From contig NC_080680.1 of NCBI RefSeq assembly GCF_030445035.2, positions 119,500,228 to 119,564,227 on the forward strand: DNA of 64,000 nucleotides, in the 5' to 3' direction. Both the position numbers and the translations under genes were made by a program. The notes under the pieces were generated by a model that saw nothing but the letters and a program-made list of their open reading frames with translations, was not told the origin of the DNA and did not search any database. Of this stretch, positions 36,551 through 47,233 are shown piece after piece (the first letter of the stretch is position 1; each line of letters opens with the position of its first letter). Source of the stretch: Dasypus novemcinctus. Taxonomy: Eukaryota > Chordata > Mammalia > Cingulata > Dasypodidae.

Positions 36551-36972
36551 TTTTTTTTTTTTTAGAGATTTATTTATTTATTTCTCTCCCCCTACCCCCT
36601 GCCCCGGTTGTCTGTTCTCTGTGTCTGTTTGCTGTGTCATCTTTTTTGTCCGCTTCTGTTGTTGTCAGCAGTACAGGAATCCGTGTTTCTTTTTTGCTGC
36701 GTCATCTTGTTGTGTCAGCTCTCCGTGTGGGCGGTGCCATTCCTGGGCAGGCTGCACTTTCTTTCGCGCTGGGCGGCTCTCCTTACCGGGCGCACTCCTT
36801 GCGCGTGGGGCTCCCCTACGCGGGGGAGACCCCTGCGTGACAGGGCACTCCTTGTGCGCATCAGCACTGCGCATGGACCAGCTCCACACGGGTCAAGGAG
36901 GCCCGGGGTTTGAACTGCGGACCTCCCATGTGGTAGACGGATGCCCTAACCACTGGGCCAAGTCCGCTTCCC
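36551..36972 (-). mobile_element. Long DAS SINE, well preserved
   Basis: Minus strand starts GGGAAGCGGACTTGGCCCAG with intact A- and B-box-like blocks (TAGGGCATCCGTCTACCACA, GGTCCGCAGTTCAAACC). It has a full GC-rich body still holding many CpGs and ends in a TTTATT-complement A-rich tail. A 14-bp duplication AAGGAAGCTCTTCT / AAGGAAACTCTTCT flanks it (36537-36550 and 36973-36986). The retained CpGs make it one of the younger SINEs here. Its 133-codon frames are not genes. Confidence 0.93.
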
Positions 36973-36986
36973 AAGGAAACTCTTCT

Positions 36987-37500
36987 AAGATAGCAAATGT
37001 CCAGGACTCAGGTAGCTTTTAGATACAGGTCTTTAGTCATTTTTAAGCAATCTGGTGGTATTAAGACAGGGTTCCCAGACAGTAGAAGGTATGGGGGCTA
37101 GGAAATTGGACAAAGGAAATTAAGAGGTAGTCTCAGGTATAAGAACTAAGGGCAAATGAGGAAAGAAGTGGAGAACAGAAATAAGTGGGGAGGAAGGAAT
37201 AAAGCAAAGCTATTAGAGAGGAGTGAGAGGCACAGTATTAGTTCTCTGTAGCCCCCTGTGCTCCTCCTGCCAACTTCTGTTGGCTTTCCTTCTGATTGTC
37301 TGCACCTGTCCTTTAGAGGATTCTCCATGGGCTTCTGGATTTCCTTAGGCTGCAAGCCCAGAAAACCAAAATTACCTCCATCTGTACATCTGCTGCCTCA
37401 GTCCACACACACCCAAAGTCCCTCCATGGTGCTGCCCCTGGTGTGAAAGCCAAGTTCCTGGCTTTGAGGCCGACATTCTCTGAGGTAACATTTATGCACT
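36987..37500. other. Unassigned DNA
   Basis: No gene or repeat recognised. Confidence 0.4.
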
Positions 37501-37504
37501 GGAG

Positions 37505-37610
37505 CAAAGTTGAGCAAATTCAGCCTTCAAGGCAAATCCTGTGCAATGCCTGTTTTGGTAAATAAAGTTTATTTGGAACATGGCCACACTCACTTGTTTA
37601 CTTTTGACAC
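37505..37610 (+). mobile_element. hAT-Charlie-like DNA transposon fragment
   Basis: GCCTGTTTTGGTAAATAAAG followed by TTTATTTGGAACATGGCCAC and CACTTGTTTAC is a block common in non-autonomous hAT-Charlie elements. Subfamily not assigned. Confidence 0.55.
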
Positions 37611-37617
37611 TATAAAG

Positions 37618-37812
37618 CAGGGGTTCTTAACAAAGAGGTCTGTGAGCTTGAATGGAAATTGAAAAAATATTATTCTTGTGGGGATGTGTTGGTGCAGATG
37701 TGATCTATTTATCAAATAATACACAGTAGAGTGTGGACTTAGTAAGGGGTCCATGGTTTTCACCTGACTGGCAAAGGGGGATCGATGGAACGCAAAAGAT
37801 TAAGAACCCCTG
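37618..37812. mobile_element. Non-autonomous hAT element with 14-bp terminal repeats
   Basis: CAGGGGTTCTTAAC at the left end is mirrored by TTAAGAACCCCTG at the right. The flanking 8 bases (CTATAAAG / CTCTATAG) agree at 6 positions, in line with an old hAT duplication. No coding sequence in 195 bp. Confidence 0.8.
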
Positions 37813-38104
37813 CTCTATAGGCAGGAATGCAGCATCCCAGCAAGATGCAGTGGAGGCTGTGACTGTGCCTAAGATCATATCCTTGGTTGGTTTGTCCCTT
37901 GCCCTGTCCTCCTGTACCCATTTCCTTACCAGTTTCTCCTGGGCCTTTTCTTTAAATAAATCACTTACAAAAAAATCCTTGTTCCAAGGGCTGCTTCTGG
38001 AGAACCTGGCTTATGCAGACAGCGGCTATGACATTGTCTGGGTAGTTTCTCTTAGGTACTTCCCTGATCACTTTGTCTTTGACTCCTCTGGGCTTAGGCA
38101 TGGA

Positions 38105-38215
38105 AAGCTTCATTTATGAGACGAGAATGCTGACGCTAAGGCTATAGGAGCTGAGTGCTTTGCCCAAGGTTAAAAAGGTAGAGAGCTAGGGTTGGAAGCC
38201 AGGGCTACCCTGGAG
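38105..38215 (+). mobile_element. MIR-like SINE fragment
   Basis: TATGAGACGAGAATGCTGA, then GAGTGCTTTGCCCAAGGTTA, then AGAGCTAGGGTTGGAAGCCA follow the MIR core and 3' order. Confidence 0.55.
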
Positions 38216-38564
38216 AGGCAGTAGAATGGGTTATTTTATTTTTAATGCCCAGATCAAGAGTGGAAGCTGTGTTTGGAGCTGTACTCATTCAGGATTGACC
38301 AGGAAAAATCTGTTGCTCAGTAACACCCATTTAAGCTGTGCACGTAGTGGGTGGGCATGGCATGGGGGGCAGGGTGTGTGTGTGTGAAAGGAAGTATTCA
38401 GGGTTCATGATCTAGAGCAGCTTCACCATCTAGTAAACAGGGGACAAGACACACGCTGGTTCTTCATTGTCATGAGTCAATCCTTCAAATTTAAATTCTA
38501 AAGTCCTTTTCTCTCTTTACTTAGCTTTTGGCAGTTTCCCTATACTTCTCCCAATTATTAATAG

Positions 38565-39886
38565 ATTTTTTTAATTAATAAATTTTATAGTTTAGAATAG
38601 TTTAGATTCCTAGAAAAGTTGCAAAGATAGTACAGAGAGTTCCCATACACCCCGCACCTAGTTCCCCCTATTGTTAACATCTTATGTTCCTATGGTCTAT
38701 TTGTCACAACTAATGAACTAATGAAGATACATTATTACTGCTAGGGTCCATTCTTTATCAACATGACTTGTCACTGTGATCTGAAATTTGATCACTTGGC
38801 TATAGGCTTTGTTGGGTTTCACCACTGGTGAAGTTCCTCTTGTAATCTCTTTCCATACTATGCTCTTTGGAGGATTCATTGTGCACAAGCCACATCATGC
38901 CTATTTCATTATGCCCAAGCCACAGTTGAGTAGGAAGTTCTGCCTCACATCCCTGGAATTGGAGTAGCTTGAAATTTTTCTGGACAGGAGACTTGTCTCT
39001 TCTTCGCCATATATTTATTTATATTAGCACCAAACTCTTTGATATTTATTTTAAACACTGAAATATTATAATCCAGTAGTGCTTGATATATTTTCTTGCT
39101 CAAACTCTTTCAGCTTTGGTCACTGGGGTTTCCTTCAGTTGGTGTCTGTGTCCTTTTGATGTATCCTATCATTGCGTTGTGGTTTTTTTAGCTGTTGCTG
39201 ATGTTGTGGTTTTTGTAGCACTTCCTTACTCTTTGGCACTACAAGATGCTCATCTTGTATATTCCCTGTCCCAACCCTAGAATCAGCCATTTCTCCAAGA
39301 AGCCCTGATTGCTTTTATTGGACAATGACATCAAAAATGAAGGTCTCAGAGCAAGCTCTTGTCATTGTTACTGGGGTTTTGTTGGTTCCAAGCCATCTCA
39401 ACTAACATAGCGACTTTGTACAAGTGTGTACTTACCTACATTTGGACGCGTATCTATAAATATTTCTATATGTACCCATCTATTTTAAGCTAAATATGAA
39501 TTCATACTGATTTCACCAACTCTAATCCTTTACCATGTGGATCTTTCTAACTTTCACTTCTTGCTTCTGGGTAATCTCCCAACCCGAGAGTGAGAAACCT
39601 GGCTCCCACAATTGATCACCCACTTAATCAAATGCTTAATTCCAGTTTCCATGGGAAGTGGTCAAAATGGTTAACCTATGGTTTACCACCTAGATTACAG
39701 TACTTAATACACAGTTTCACTTGCCTTTATACTTACAGTCTATAGTCATTTCCAAATTTGCTTTGGTCAGGTATTTTTCCTCTGCCCCATCATTGAGGTT
39801 GTTTCATCCATTTGTAGTACAACTGGATTGTTCTGTCACAATTTTCCATTCCATCCTGTGGCTCCCCAACTTCCTAAATGATTCTT
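38565..39886 (-). mobile_element. Ancient L1 3' UTR/3' end, antisense
   Basis: AGAAAAGTTGCAAAGATAGT, then GAGAGTTCCCATACACCCCG, then TATTGTTAACATCTTATGTT is the classical reverse-complement L1M 3' end. The young L1 at 39903 interrupts it, and similar antisense L1 continues after 44150. Confidence 0.75.
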
Positions 39887-39902
39887 TCAATTTCCATTTA
39901 CT
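39887..39902 (+). repeat. Target-site duplication of young L1, left copy
   Basis: TCAATTTCCATTTACT, identical to 44135-44150. Confidence 0.93.
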
Positions 39903-41978
39903 GGAGAGAGGGGGCAAGATGGTGGCTGCGTGAGCTTGCCTGGTAATGTCTCTGCAGGGGGCGGCTGGGCAGCGTTGAAGGCTCTTTGGGACTGCGCTGT
40001 TTCGGGGATTTTTGCTGGTTGGAAGGTGTCTGGACGTCGATTTAGTGGGAAGGTAACAGAGAGGATACGTCTATAATATATAAACGGAGGTCCCAGCTGG
40101 GCGTGGAAAGTTCCCTCCTTGGGTGGGTGGAGCCGCGGTATTGGGCGCTGCTGCAGCTCGGGAGCCACCACGGCCAGGGTTTTTTTCCCCTTTTTTTTGG
40201 AGGCTCTGCGGTGCTGAGGAATTTGCGGGTACTGGGCGGACTGGTGAGGGGTTGATGGGACAGGACTCCTTTGCAGATCGATTTGGGGAGACAGACAGTG
40301 TTTTGTTGTGAAGCGGGGGACGTTTTGGTTGCGGACAGGGGTGGTAGCGCTTCCGCCTGGAGCCCCATCCCCACGGGTCCGGCTGCCGATCTGCAACGGA
40401 ATTGGATTTTTGGCAATAAGGGGACACAATTGGGAGATTGTTGCAGGGTCCAGTGAGGGAGGGGGACACGTCTGGAAGCCGATTGGGGAATATTTTGCGA
40501 AGTTTGGGACTTCTGGTTTTGGAGTCTGTTTTTGGCGTTTCCAGCCCCCCAGCGGGGCTTGGGAGCTGGGTCATTGAACTGGCTGTGGTGTAGAGGCGCC
40601 CTCAAGTGGCCGTTGCGTGGGAGCACAGGGAGGGAGCTGTCCAAAGGCTGAAACCCTGAGGAGTAGGTGAATTGCAGGGTTCAGACATTAAATATAGAGT
40701 TTGCGGATCTGGCTTCCCCCGTGGGGCTGGCACCCAGCTACGGGGATCCCTGAGGGCTGTGTTGCACTGCGGGGCTCCTAAGCTTCCTGTTGACCAGATT
40801 TGAGGTTGCCAGGTCTGGGTCCCCTGGACTCTGGTGGTCCACACCCCAGACTCACACCTCTTGAGTCTTCAGTGTCTCAGACTTGCCACCCCTGAATCCA
40901 TCACGCCCTGGGGTCTACCTGGGGTCCTTGAGTGCCCTGGACCTTAACGTTTGCATTTTATCTTTATTGGTTCATATTGTTTTGTTTTTATTTTCATTTT
41001 ATCTTATTTTTTACTCTTTTTGATGCCCTGATTGCTAATATTGCATTATCCCCTAGTCTTTTCTCCTAGCGTGTCCCCCAAAGTCCTTTTTTTATACAGC
41101 TATTTAGGGGTTTTTTAGTTGTTGTTTTAGATAGTGTTGCAATTGTGGCTCGTGTATACCTGTATTTCTCTTCCCCCTACCTGTTCCCCACCGTTTGCCC
41201 ACCCTCTTTTTCTTTCTTCCTTTCTTCTCGTCTTTCTTTTTTTCTTTATTATTATTAGTTTTTCTTTTTCAGTTTTCTCTCTCCCTCTTGTCCCTCATTT
41301 TCCACTTATTTTATTTTAATTCAAGTATACAATAGGTGCTACAGGGAACACCTCACATTTGCTGGGTTTTCCCATCCTCCACTGCCTCATTTCTGTGTGA
41401 ACTGATTTAGGCTACCTACACTATCCCCCTTCCCCTGCATCTTGATATCTGCTATCATCTACTGTCTCTCCTATATTCCACCCCCCACCTCCCGTTCTTT
41501 GATCCACAAAGTGTCTAACTCTTAATTTCTAATACCTTTGTTTTGTTTTCTGTCTGGTATCCACTCTTGAAACTATTACCTTTCTTTTCTTTTTCCCTCT
41601 CTCACGAAAACAATAGCTTTGTAGCTCATACCATATTCCTCCCATATTCAGTCATCTACCTCATAATAGGTACTCTACCTACAGCTATAACTCTACACAA
41701 TCTAAATGAATCTAACCTCCATCCTCCCAGATCTCATATTCTTGCTTTGTTAATATATATCACCAATACTACTCTACACTTTTCCTTGCTTACACAATTG
41801 CCTTTCCCCGGCACTAATACTTTCCTTTAAAGTGAACTTAACCAGCAACAAGAAATTAGAAAAAGAAGAACAAAGTGACAAAAAGAAGATATAACACTTA
41901 CGCAAAAATAACAGCTAATTAATCTCCAAGACTAGACAAAGAAGCTAAGGAACTCATTAAACCCGTCAAGATAAAAGG
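39903..41978 (+). promoter_or_regulatory. L1 5' UTR (internal promoter region)
   Basis: The first 700 bases are GC-rich with many CpGs (for example CGCGGTATTGGGCGCTGCTG near 40134). A T/C-rich stretch with TTTCTTTCTT runs from about 40930 to 41340. The last 500 bases are AC-rich. In L1 the 5' UTR holds the internal Pol II promoter. The minus-strand frames of 167-200 codons at 39887-40644 are by-products of GC content. Confidence 0.8.
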
Positions 41979-42947
41979 ATGACCAGAAAGCAACAAAAAT
42001 TGACAAACCAAATCAGTAATCAGGAAAACATGGCTGAATCCAATCAACAAACTAAAAATCAGGAAGGGGAGCAGAACTTCGCACAAGCAATGAAAGATCT
42101 CAGAACATTTATCACCAACAAATTTGATGAAGTAATGAAAGAGGTTAACAACATGAAGACAACACTGGGAGGGGAAATTGCAGACATACGCAAAAACATA
42201 ACAGACATGATGGGAATGAACACCACAGTTCAAGAAATCAAAAATACACTTGCAACAAATATCAACAGACTAGAAGAGGCAGAGCAGAGAATTAGTGATG
42301 TGGAAGACAGTACATCAGAAATCAAACAGATAGTAGAAGGGGTCGATAAAAAGATAGAAAAAATCCAGCTAGGATTTAGGGACCTGAATGACAATGCAAA
42401 ACGCTCAAATATACGTAGTATAGGTATTCCAGAAGGAGAAGAGAAGGGAAAGGGGTCAGAAGGAGTGTTGCAGGAAATAATGGCTGAAAACTTCCCAAAT
42501 CTACTGAAAGAGACAGACGTACATATCCAAGAAGCACAGCGCACTCCACTGGTCAAAAACCCCAACAGGCCCACCCCAAGACATATACTCATCAAATTAT
42601 CCAATGCTCAACACAAAGAGAAAATCCTAAAAGCAGCAAGAGAAAAGAAAACCATCACATACAAGGGAAGCTCCATAAGATTAAGTGCTGATTTCTCATC
42701 TGAAACCATGGAGGCAAGGAGGCAGTGGTATGATATAGTCAAGGTACTAAAGGAAAAAAATTTCCAACCAAGAATACTATATTCAGCTAAACTAACATTC
42801 AAACATGATGGAGAGTTCAAAATATTTGCAGATAAACAGAAACTGAAAGAGTATACCAACAAGAAACCTCCCCTTCAAGAAGTTCTAAAGGGAGTTCTGC
42901 AGGAAGAAAGGAAAAAACAGGACAGGCAGAGTTGGAGGAGAGTATAA
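41979..42947 (+). CDS. L1 ORF1 protein, intact
   Basis: A 322-codon uninterrupted ORF encodes L1 ORF1p, the RNA-binding chaperone that coats L1 RNA as a trimer in cytoplasmic particles. A basic Gln/Asn-rich N-terminus (residues 1-35) is followed by a long coiled coil (about 40-140, heptads through EVMKEVNNMK and INRLEEAEQRISDVED). The RRM (about 140-235) holds IRSIGIPEGEE, NFPNLLKETDVHIQEAQRTP and RPTPRHILIKLS. The C-terminal domain (about 235-315) holds METMEAR-type sequence (TMEARRQWYDI) and KEKNFQPRILYSAKLTF. The usual YPAKL motif reads YSAKL here, a change at a conserved position. Length is close to the human 338 residues. The first ATG is used since the frame is open only from there. ORF2 starts 76 bp downstream. 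Confidence 0.95.
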   Translation: MTRKQQKLTNQISNQENMAESNQQTKNQEGEQNFAQAMKDLRTFITNKFDEVMKEVNNMKTTLGGEIADIRKNITDMMGMNTTVQEIKNTLATNINRLEEAEQRISDVEDSTSEIKQIVEGVDKKIEKIQLGFRDLNDNAKRSNIRSIGIPEGEEKGKGSEGVLQEIMAENFPNLLKETDVHIQEAQRTPLVKNPNRPTPRHILIKLSNAQHKEKILKAAREKKTITYKGSSIRLSADFSSETMEARRQWYDIVKVLKEKNFQPRILYSAKLTFKHDGEFKIFADKQKLKEYTNKKPPLQEVLKGVLQEERKKQDRQSWRRV

Positions 42948-43023
42948 GAGCAACAAAAAAAGACAAACTAGACGGGGGAAAAAAATACAAACAAAATATG
43001 ACAAACACAAATCCAATAAAAAT

Positions 43024-44199
43024 ATGGCTAACACAAATAATTCCTTGAAAGTAATAACACTGAATGTCAACGGATTAAACTCACCTATCAAAAGATTCAG
43101 ACTGGGACATTGGATAAGGAAATATGACCCATCTGTATGCTGTCTACAAGAGACACATCTTAGACCCAGAGATGCATGGAGATTGAAAGTGAATGGCTGG
43201 AAAACAATCATACACGCAAACAATAACCAAAAAAAGGCAGGAGTAGCTATATTAATATCAGACAAAATAGGCTTTAAATGTGAAACAATTGTGAGAGACA
43301 AAGAAGGATGCTACATTTTAGTGAAAGGGAAAATCTGTCAAGAAGATCGAACAATCATAAATATTTATGCTCCTAACAAGGGTGCCTCTAAGTACGTGAG
43401 ACAAACGCTGGAAAAACTAAGTGAAACAATAGATGCATCTACAATCATAGTGGGGGATTTTAATACACCACTATCTACCTTGGACAGAACATCTCAAAAG
43501 AGAATCACTAAAGAAATAAAACATTTGAACAGTATATTAGAGGAGCTGGAACTAATAGACACATATAGATCATTACACCCAAACACAGCAGGATATGCAT
43601 TCTTCTCAAGCACACATGGATCATTCTCCAAGATAGACCATATGCTAGGCCACAAAGAAAGACTGAATGAATTCAGAAAGATTGAAATCATACAAAACAA
43701 TATCTCTGACCACAGTGGAGTCAAGCTGGAAATTTGCAAGGGACAGAGGCCCAGGTTTCACACCACGATTTGGAAATTAAACAGCACACTCGTAGAAAAA
43801 CAGTGGGTCAAAGAGGAAATCTCAAAAGAAATCAATGACTACCTTGAAACAAATGATAATGATAACACAACATACCAAAATTTATGGGATACAGCAAAAG
43901 CAGGACTGAGAGGGAAATTTATAGCCATAAATTCATATATCAAAAAAGAAGAAAGAGCAAAAATTGAAGAATTAACTGCACATTTGAAGGAATTAGAAAA
44001 ACAACAACAAAGTGACCCAACAGGAAGAAAAAGGAAGGAAATAACAAAGATAAGAGCAGAACTAAATGAAATAGAAAATAAGAAAGCACTTGAAAAGATA
44101 AACAAGGCCAAGAGCTGGTTTTTTGAGAAGATCATCAATTTCCATTTACTAAGATTCACTTTTTCTACTCCAAAAGGGCTCAGAATGTCATGTATCTAA
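43024..44199 (+). CDS. L1 ORF2, endonuclease domain intact, truncated before RT
   Basis: 391 codons open: 370 from L1 and 21 read through into flanking DNA before a stop. ORF2p normally has about 1,275 residues with endonuclease, reverse transcriptase and a Cys-rich end; only the endonuclease and part of the linker remain. Residues needed for DNA nicking are all present: Asn14 (LNVNGL), Glu43 (CLQETH), Tyr115 (NIYAPN), Asp145 and Asn147 (GDFNTP), Asp205 (KIDHML), Asp229 and His230 (SDHSG). The domain ends near residue 240, followed by a Lys/Glu-rich linker to KSWFFEKI. From residue 371 the frame encodes target-site and host sequence. If expressed it could give a free nicking enzyme without RT; expression is not shown by sequence. 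Confidence 0.92.
   Translation: MANTNNSLKVITLNVNGLNSPIKRFRLGHWIRKYDPSVCCLQETHLRPRDAWRLKVNGWKTIIHANNNQKKAGVAILISDKIGFKCETIVRDKEGCYILVKGKICQEDRTIINIYAPNKGASKYVRQTLEKLSETIDASTIIVGDFNTPLSTLDRTSQKRITKEIKHLNSILEELELIDTYRSLHPNTAGYAFFSSTHGSFSKIDHMLGHKERLNEFRKIEIIQNNISDHSGVKLEICKGQRPRFHTTIWKLNSTLVEKQWVKEEISKEINDYLETNDNDNTTYQNLWDTAKAGLRGKFIAINSYIKKEERAKIEELTAHLKELEKQQQSDPTGRKRKEITKIRAELNEIENKKALEKINKAKSWFFEKIINFHLLRFTFSTPKGLRMSCI
44135..44150 (+). repeat. Target-site duplication of young L1, right copy
   Basis: TCAATTTCCATTTACT, identical to 39887-39902. It follows the L1 sequence GAGAAGATCA without any A-rich tail. Confidence 0.93.
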
Positions 44200-45239
44200 C
44201 AAAATATATTACCCTAAAAACAAAACAAAACAAAATAAAACCTGTACTTCACCTACTAAAACTACCACTACCATAATGTCTGGTGTTCTCTGATCTGTTT
44301 ACAATCTCTGTAGTTTTGCCTTTCCAGAAAGTAATATAAATGGAATCATTCAAAGTGTAGCCTTTTCAGAGTGGTTTCTTTCACTTAATAAAATGCATTT
44401 AAGATTCATCACATTTTTGTGTTGCTTGATAGCTCATTCCTTTTTATAACTGATTAGAATTCCATCGTATGAATATACCAGTTTGTTTATCCACACATCT
44501 ATTGAAGGTCATCTTGGTGGCTTCCAGATTTTGGTGATTATTAATTAATCTGTTACAAACATTAATATGCAGATATTTGTGTGGACATAAATTTTCACAT
44601 CATTTGGGTAAATAATCTAAGAGTGCTATTACTGGGTTATATGGTCACACTAAGTCTAGTTTTGTAAGAAACTGCCAAACTCTTTTCCAATGTGGCTGCA
44701 CCATTTTGCATTCCCACCAGCAATGAAAGAGAGTTCCTGCTGCTCCACATCTTCACCAGCATTTGGTGTTATATAAGTATTTTGATTTTTTTCATCATTG
44801 TTTTGTAGTTTTCTGCTTGCTGTAACTGAATTTTCTCTACTTTAGAATTCTCCCACATTTTGTCTGAAAAAGTCTTTATATCTCCTTTACTTTTGAAGGA
44901 TAATTTCATAGAGAATTCTAAGTTGTTTTTTTTTCCTTTTTTTTTTTCCATCAGTGCATTAAATATTTCACTCCAGTATCTTCTTGCATGGATTTTGATG
45001 AGAAATTGCTATAATCCTTTTCCTTGTTTGTCTTTAGATAAGATTATCTTTTACCTCTGGGTTCTTCCAAAGTTTCTATTTGTCTTTGGATTTCTGCACT
45101 TTAAATATGACATGCCTATGTGTGGGTTTTCGGCATTTACGGTACTTGGTGTTCTCTGTGTTTCTCCGATCTGTATCATAGTAGCTGTCATTAACTTTAG
45201 AAAATTATTGGACATTGATACATTGTTTCAATCCAACTT
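44151..45239 (-). mobile_element. Ancient L1, antisense, continued
   Basis: ORF2 3' end sequence in reverse complement (AATTCCATCGTATGAATATA, TTACTGGGTTATATGGTCAC, ATTCCCACCAGCAATGAAAG) runs to about 44770. Then ORF1-like antisense sequence (GAAAAAGTCTTTATATCTCC, ACTCCAGTATCTTCTTGCAT) follows to 45239. The intervening ORF2 is missing, so this is either a deleted copy or two neighbouring insertions. Confidence 0.7.
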
Positions 45240-45653
45240 TGAAGGGCACAATTTGGGGCAGCCATAAGAGAAAAGAATGCACCGGCAAAGGGATAGACAT
45301 GAGTTTTATTGGGACTTAGGAACAGGAGAGGCTCTTTAATGGCGGCCAAAGAATGACAGTAACACTCTGCAAAGAGGTGAGAATAGATGGGACAATATAA
45401 GGAGTCTCAGGACAAAGACATTCAATAGAGTATGAGAACAGTTTCTGCAAGAGTTCACAAATGGGTGCTTTGGTGATGCTATGGCTGGGAAAGGAATATA
45501 CATACAGCCTTGAAAAGAGTAGAGTTTGCAGTACCATCTGCATATTCTTTTCTATGGGAGTCTTGTTTTTTTTTGACTAGTGAGTGTCCAGATTATGCCG
45601 ATACCTACATGCTTTGGGGCAAGGAGGGAAAGTTCCAGCCCTGGACTCCCACA
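45240..45653 (-). mobile_element. Old LTR (copy A) of the family split by the young ERV
   Basis: Opens TGAAGGGCACAATTTGGGGC and closes TGGACTCCCACA on the plus strand. It aligns along its length with 54425-54732 plus 62013-62143 (shared GACATGAGTTTTATTGGGAC / GACATGAGCTTTACTGGGAC and ACTAGTGAGTGTCCA). A minus-strand AATAAA-like signal (CCCAATAAAACT) sets the orientation. Flanks AACTT / TACTT match at 4 of 5. It shows the unbroken form of the ERV target: GTACCATCTG. Confidence 0.82.
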
Positions 45654-46400
45654 TACTTCCAAAGTTTTTCTGCTCCGTTCGCTATATTTTCTCCTAATAT
45701 TCCCATTACACTCATGTTAAATCTTTTGATATTGTCCTACAATTCTTGGATGTTAGTTCTGTTTTGTTTTGCTTTTTCATTCTTTTTTTTTTTTTCTCTT
45801 TGCTTTTAAAATTGGGGATTCTTTATGTCCTGTGTCAAGCTTGCTTATTCTTTCTTCAACTGTTTCAGTCTATGAATGTGCCCATAGATTACAGTCTTTA
45901 TTTGTGTTACAGTTGTTCTAAGTTCTAACTTTTCTTCCTTTTTTTCCTTTTAGGTGTTCTATGCTTGCACTACCCATCTTTTCTTTTATGTTGCATATTT
46001 TTTCCATTAGCACCTTTAACATATCAGTCATAACAATTTTAAGTTCCAGATCCAATTCCAATATTTGAATTATACCTGAATCTGATTCTGACTATTCTTT
46101 GTCTCTTCAAAATCAGAGTTGCATTTTTCTTATCTTTTGGCAAGCATAGCAAATTTTTTCTTGAAAGTCAGACAAGTTGTATAATAACTGTGTCAAACCA
46201 TTAGTATAAGGATTTATGTTGATCTGCCTAGGAGCTAGACTGTTTTTAATTTTGTGATAGCTATAGGTTCCAGAGACTTTAAATTCCTCTAGTATTGTTT
46301 TTCTTTCCTCAGGACTTTGGGCTTCTTTAAGTACACCTCATCATGCAGTGTTTGTACCTTTCAGCAATTTCGATGGTAATTCACTGTGGGTATGGTAGGG
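45654..46400 (-). mobile_element. Ancient L1 5' region, antisense, continued
   Basis: Continues the ORF1/5'-region sequence interrupted by the LTR (TCTCCTAATATTCCCATTAC, AATATTTGAATTATACCTGA). Heavily diverged. Confidence 0.55.
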
Positions 46401-47228
46401 AATGGGTGCATTCTGTGGTTTTCTGATTAATCTGCCTTTAAATGGACCAGTGCCTTGTCTTTCACAAGTTTTTCTCCAGTTGTATCATTTTTTTTCCTTT
46501 TATGCCCAGCCCTCTATTTCTTTTCCTAGTTGTAGTACTCCCAATATACTTTCTTGAATCCCTGACCATTGTTAACTATTTTTCTCTTATGTGAGGTAGG
46601 AAATATGTAAGTAGCTGGAATGGGTGGAATTTTCTTAGCCCAGATGGGATAAGACTCTGGTAAAGTCTTTCCCCTTGGAAAACAGGCATTTGCTATGGAG
46701 ACATCTCCAGGTGTAGTTCACAATGATTATTATTCCCCTTCTCCTGACAAAGGTAAGGAAGGACTCTTTCTGGAATCTTTGCAGTGTGAACCTGGCAGTG
46801 TTCCTAGAAGTGAATCCCCAAAGATTATGGGGAGCTGCCTAAGACCAAAGCTCCCAGGACTCTCTCACTTTCATACTAGTTCACAGCCAACTTCCAGGAA
46901 TTCATCAGAGATGATGAATTACCATTTAAGTGTTCTTACCAGTTTATTGTTCCAGCCACCTCTGATCCTGGTAAGCAGATCTGAACTGTGTCTAATCTGT
47001 ATGTGACAACAGTGTCTCAAGATTCAGGGGTGGTAATTTTCTGCTGGGTCCAAAACAAGTTATAGATTTCAGTTTAACCAGATTTATCTTCTTTTAAGGG
47101 TGTGACAAACTCTAAGCTCTTTATATGTCAAAGATGAAACCAGAAGTTGGTATTCTTATTAAAGAGATTTTATATTACCAGTGCTAACAAGATAACAGAA
47201 TTTAGATGTGGAAATTTTTTTTTTTGGT
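46400..47228. repeat. Diverged tandem duplication, unit 1
   Basis: Ordered blocks recur in unit 2: a TTAGCCCAGATGGGATAAGA block, CTTGGAAAACAGG, GGAGACATCTCCAGGTG, CCTGGTAAGCAGAT, CTGGGTCCAAA, AACTCTAAGCTCTTTATATG. It probably belongs to the 5' part of the ancient L1 just before it. Confidence 0.65.
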
Positions 47229-47233
47229 TACAG

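Larger units (their letters stand above)
39903..44134 (+). mobile_element. Young L1, complete 5' end, 3'-truncated without poly(A)
   Basis: Starts GGAGAGAGGGGGCAAGATGG, a normal L1 5' start. It has a 2.08-kb 5' UTR, an intact ORF1, a 76-bp spacer and ORF2 up to codon 370, then ends directly at the right copy of a perfect 16-bp target-site duplication. The RT domain, Cys-rich end, 3' UTR and poly(A) are absent. Open reading frames, the CpG-rich 5' UTR and the perfect duplication suggest a recent insertion. It landed in an antisense ancient L1. Confidence 0.93.

Noticed and set aside
36529-37022. Frames of 101-133 codons
   Set aside because: They lie wholly or mostly in a DAS SINE and recur in the other long SINEs at 10652 and 51968.
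39887-40644. Overlapping minus-strand frames of 167-200 codons rich in Pro/Arg/Ser
   Set aside because: Antisense of the GC-rich L1 5' UTR; three frames open at once, as expected from composition.
43839-44159. 106-codon minus-strand frame
   Set aside because: Antisense shadow of L1 ORF2.
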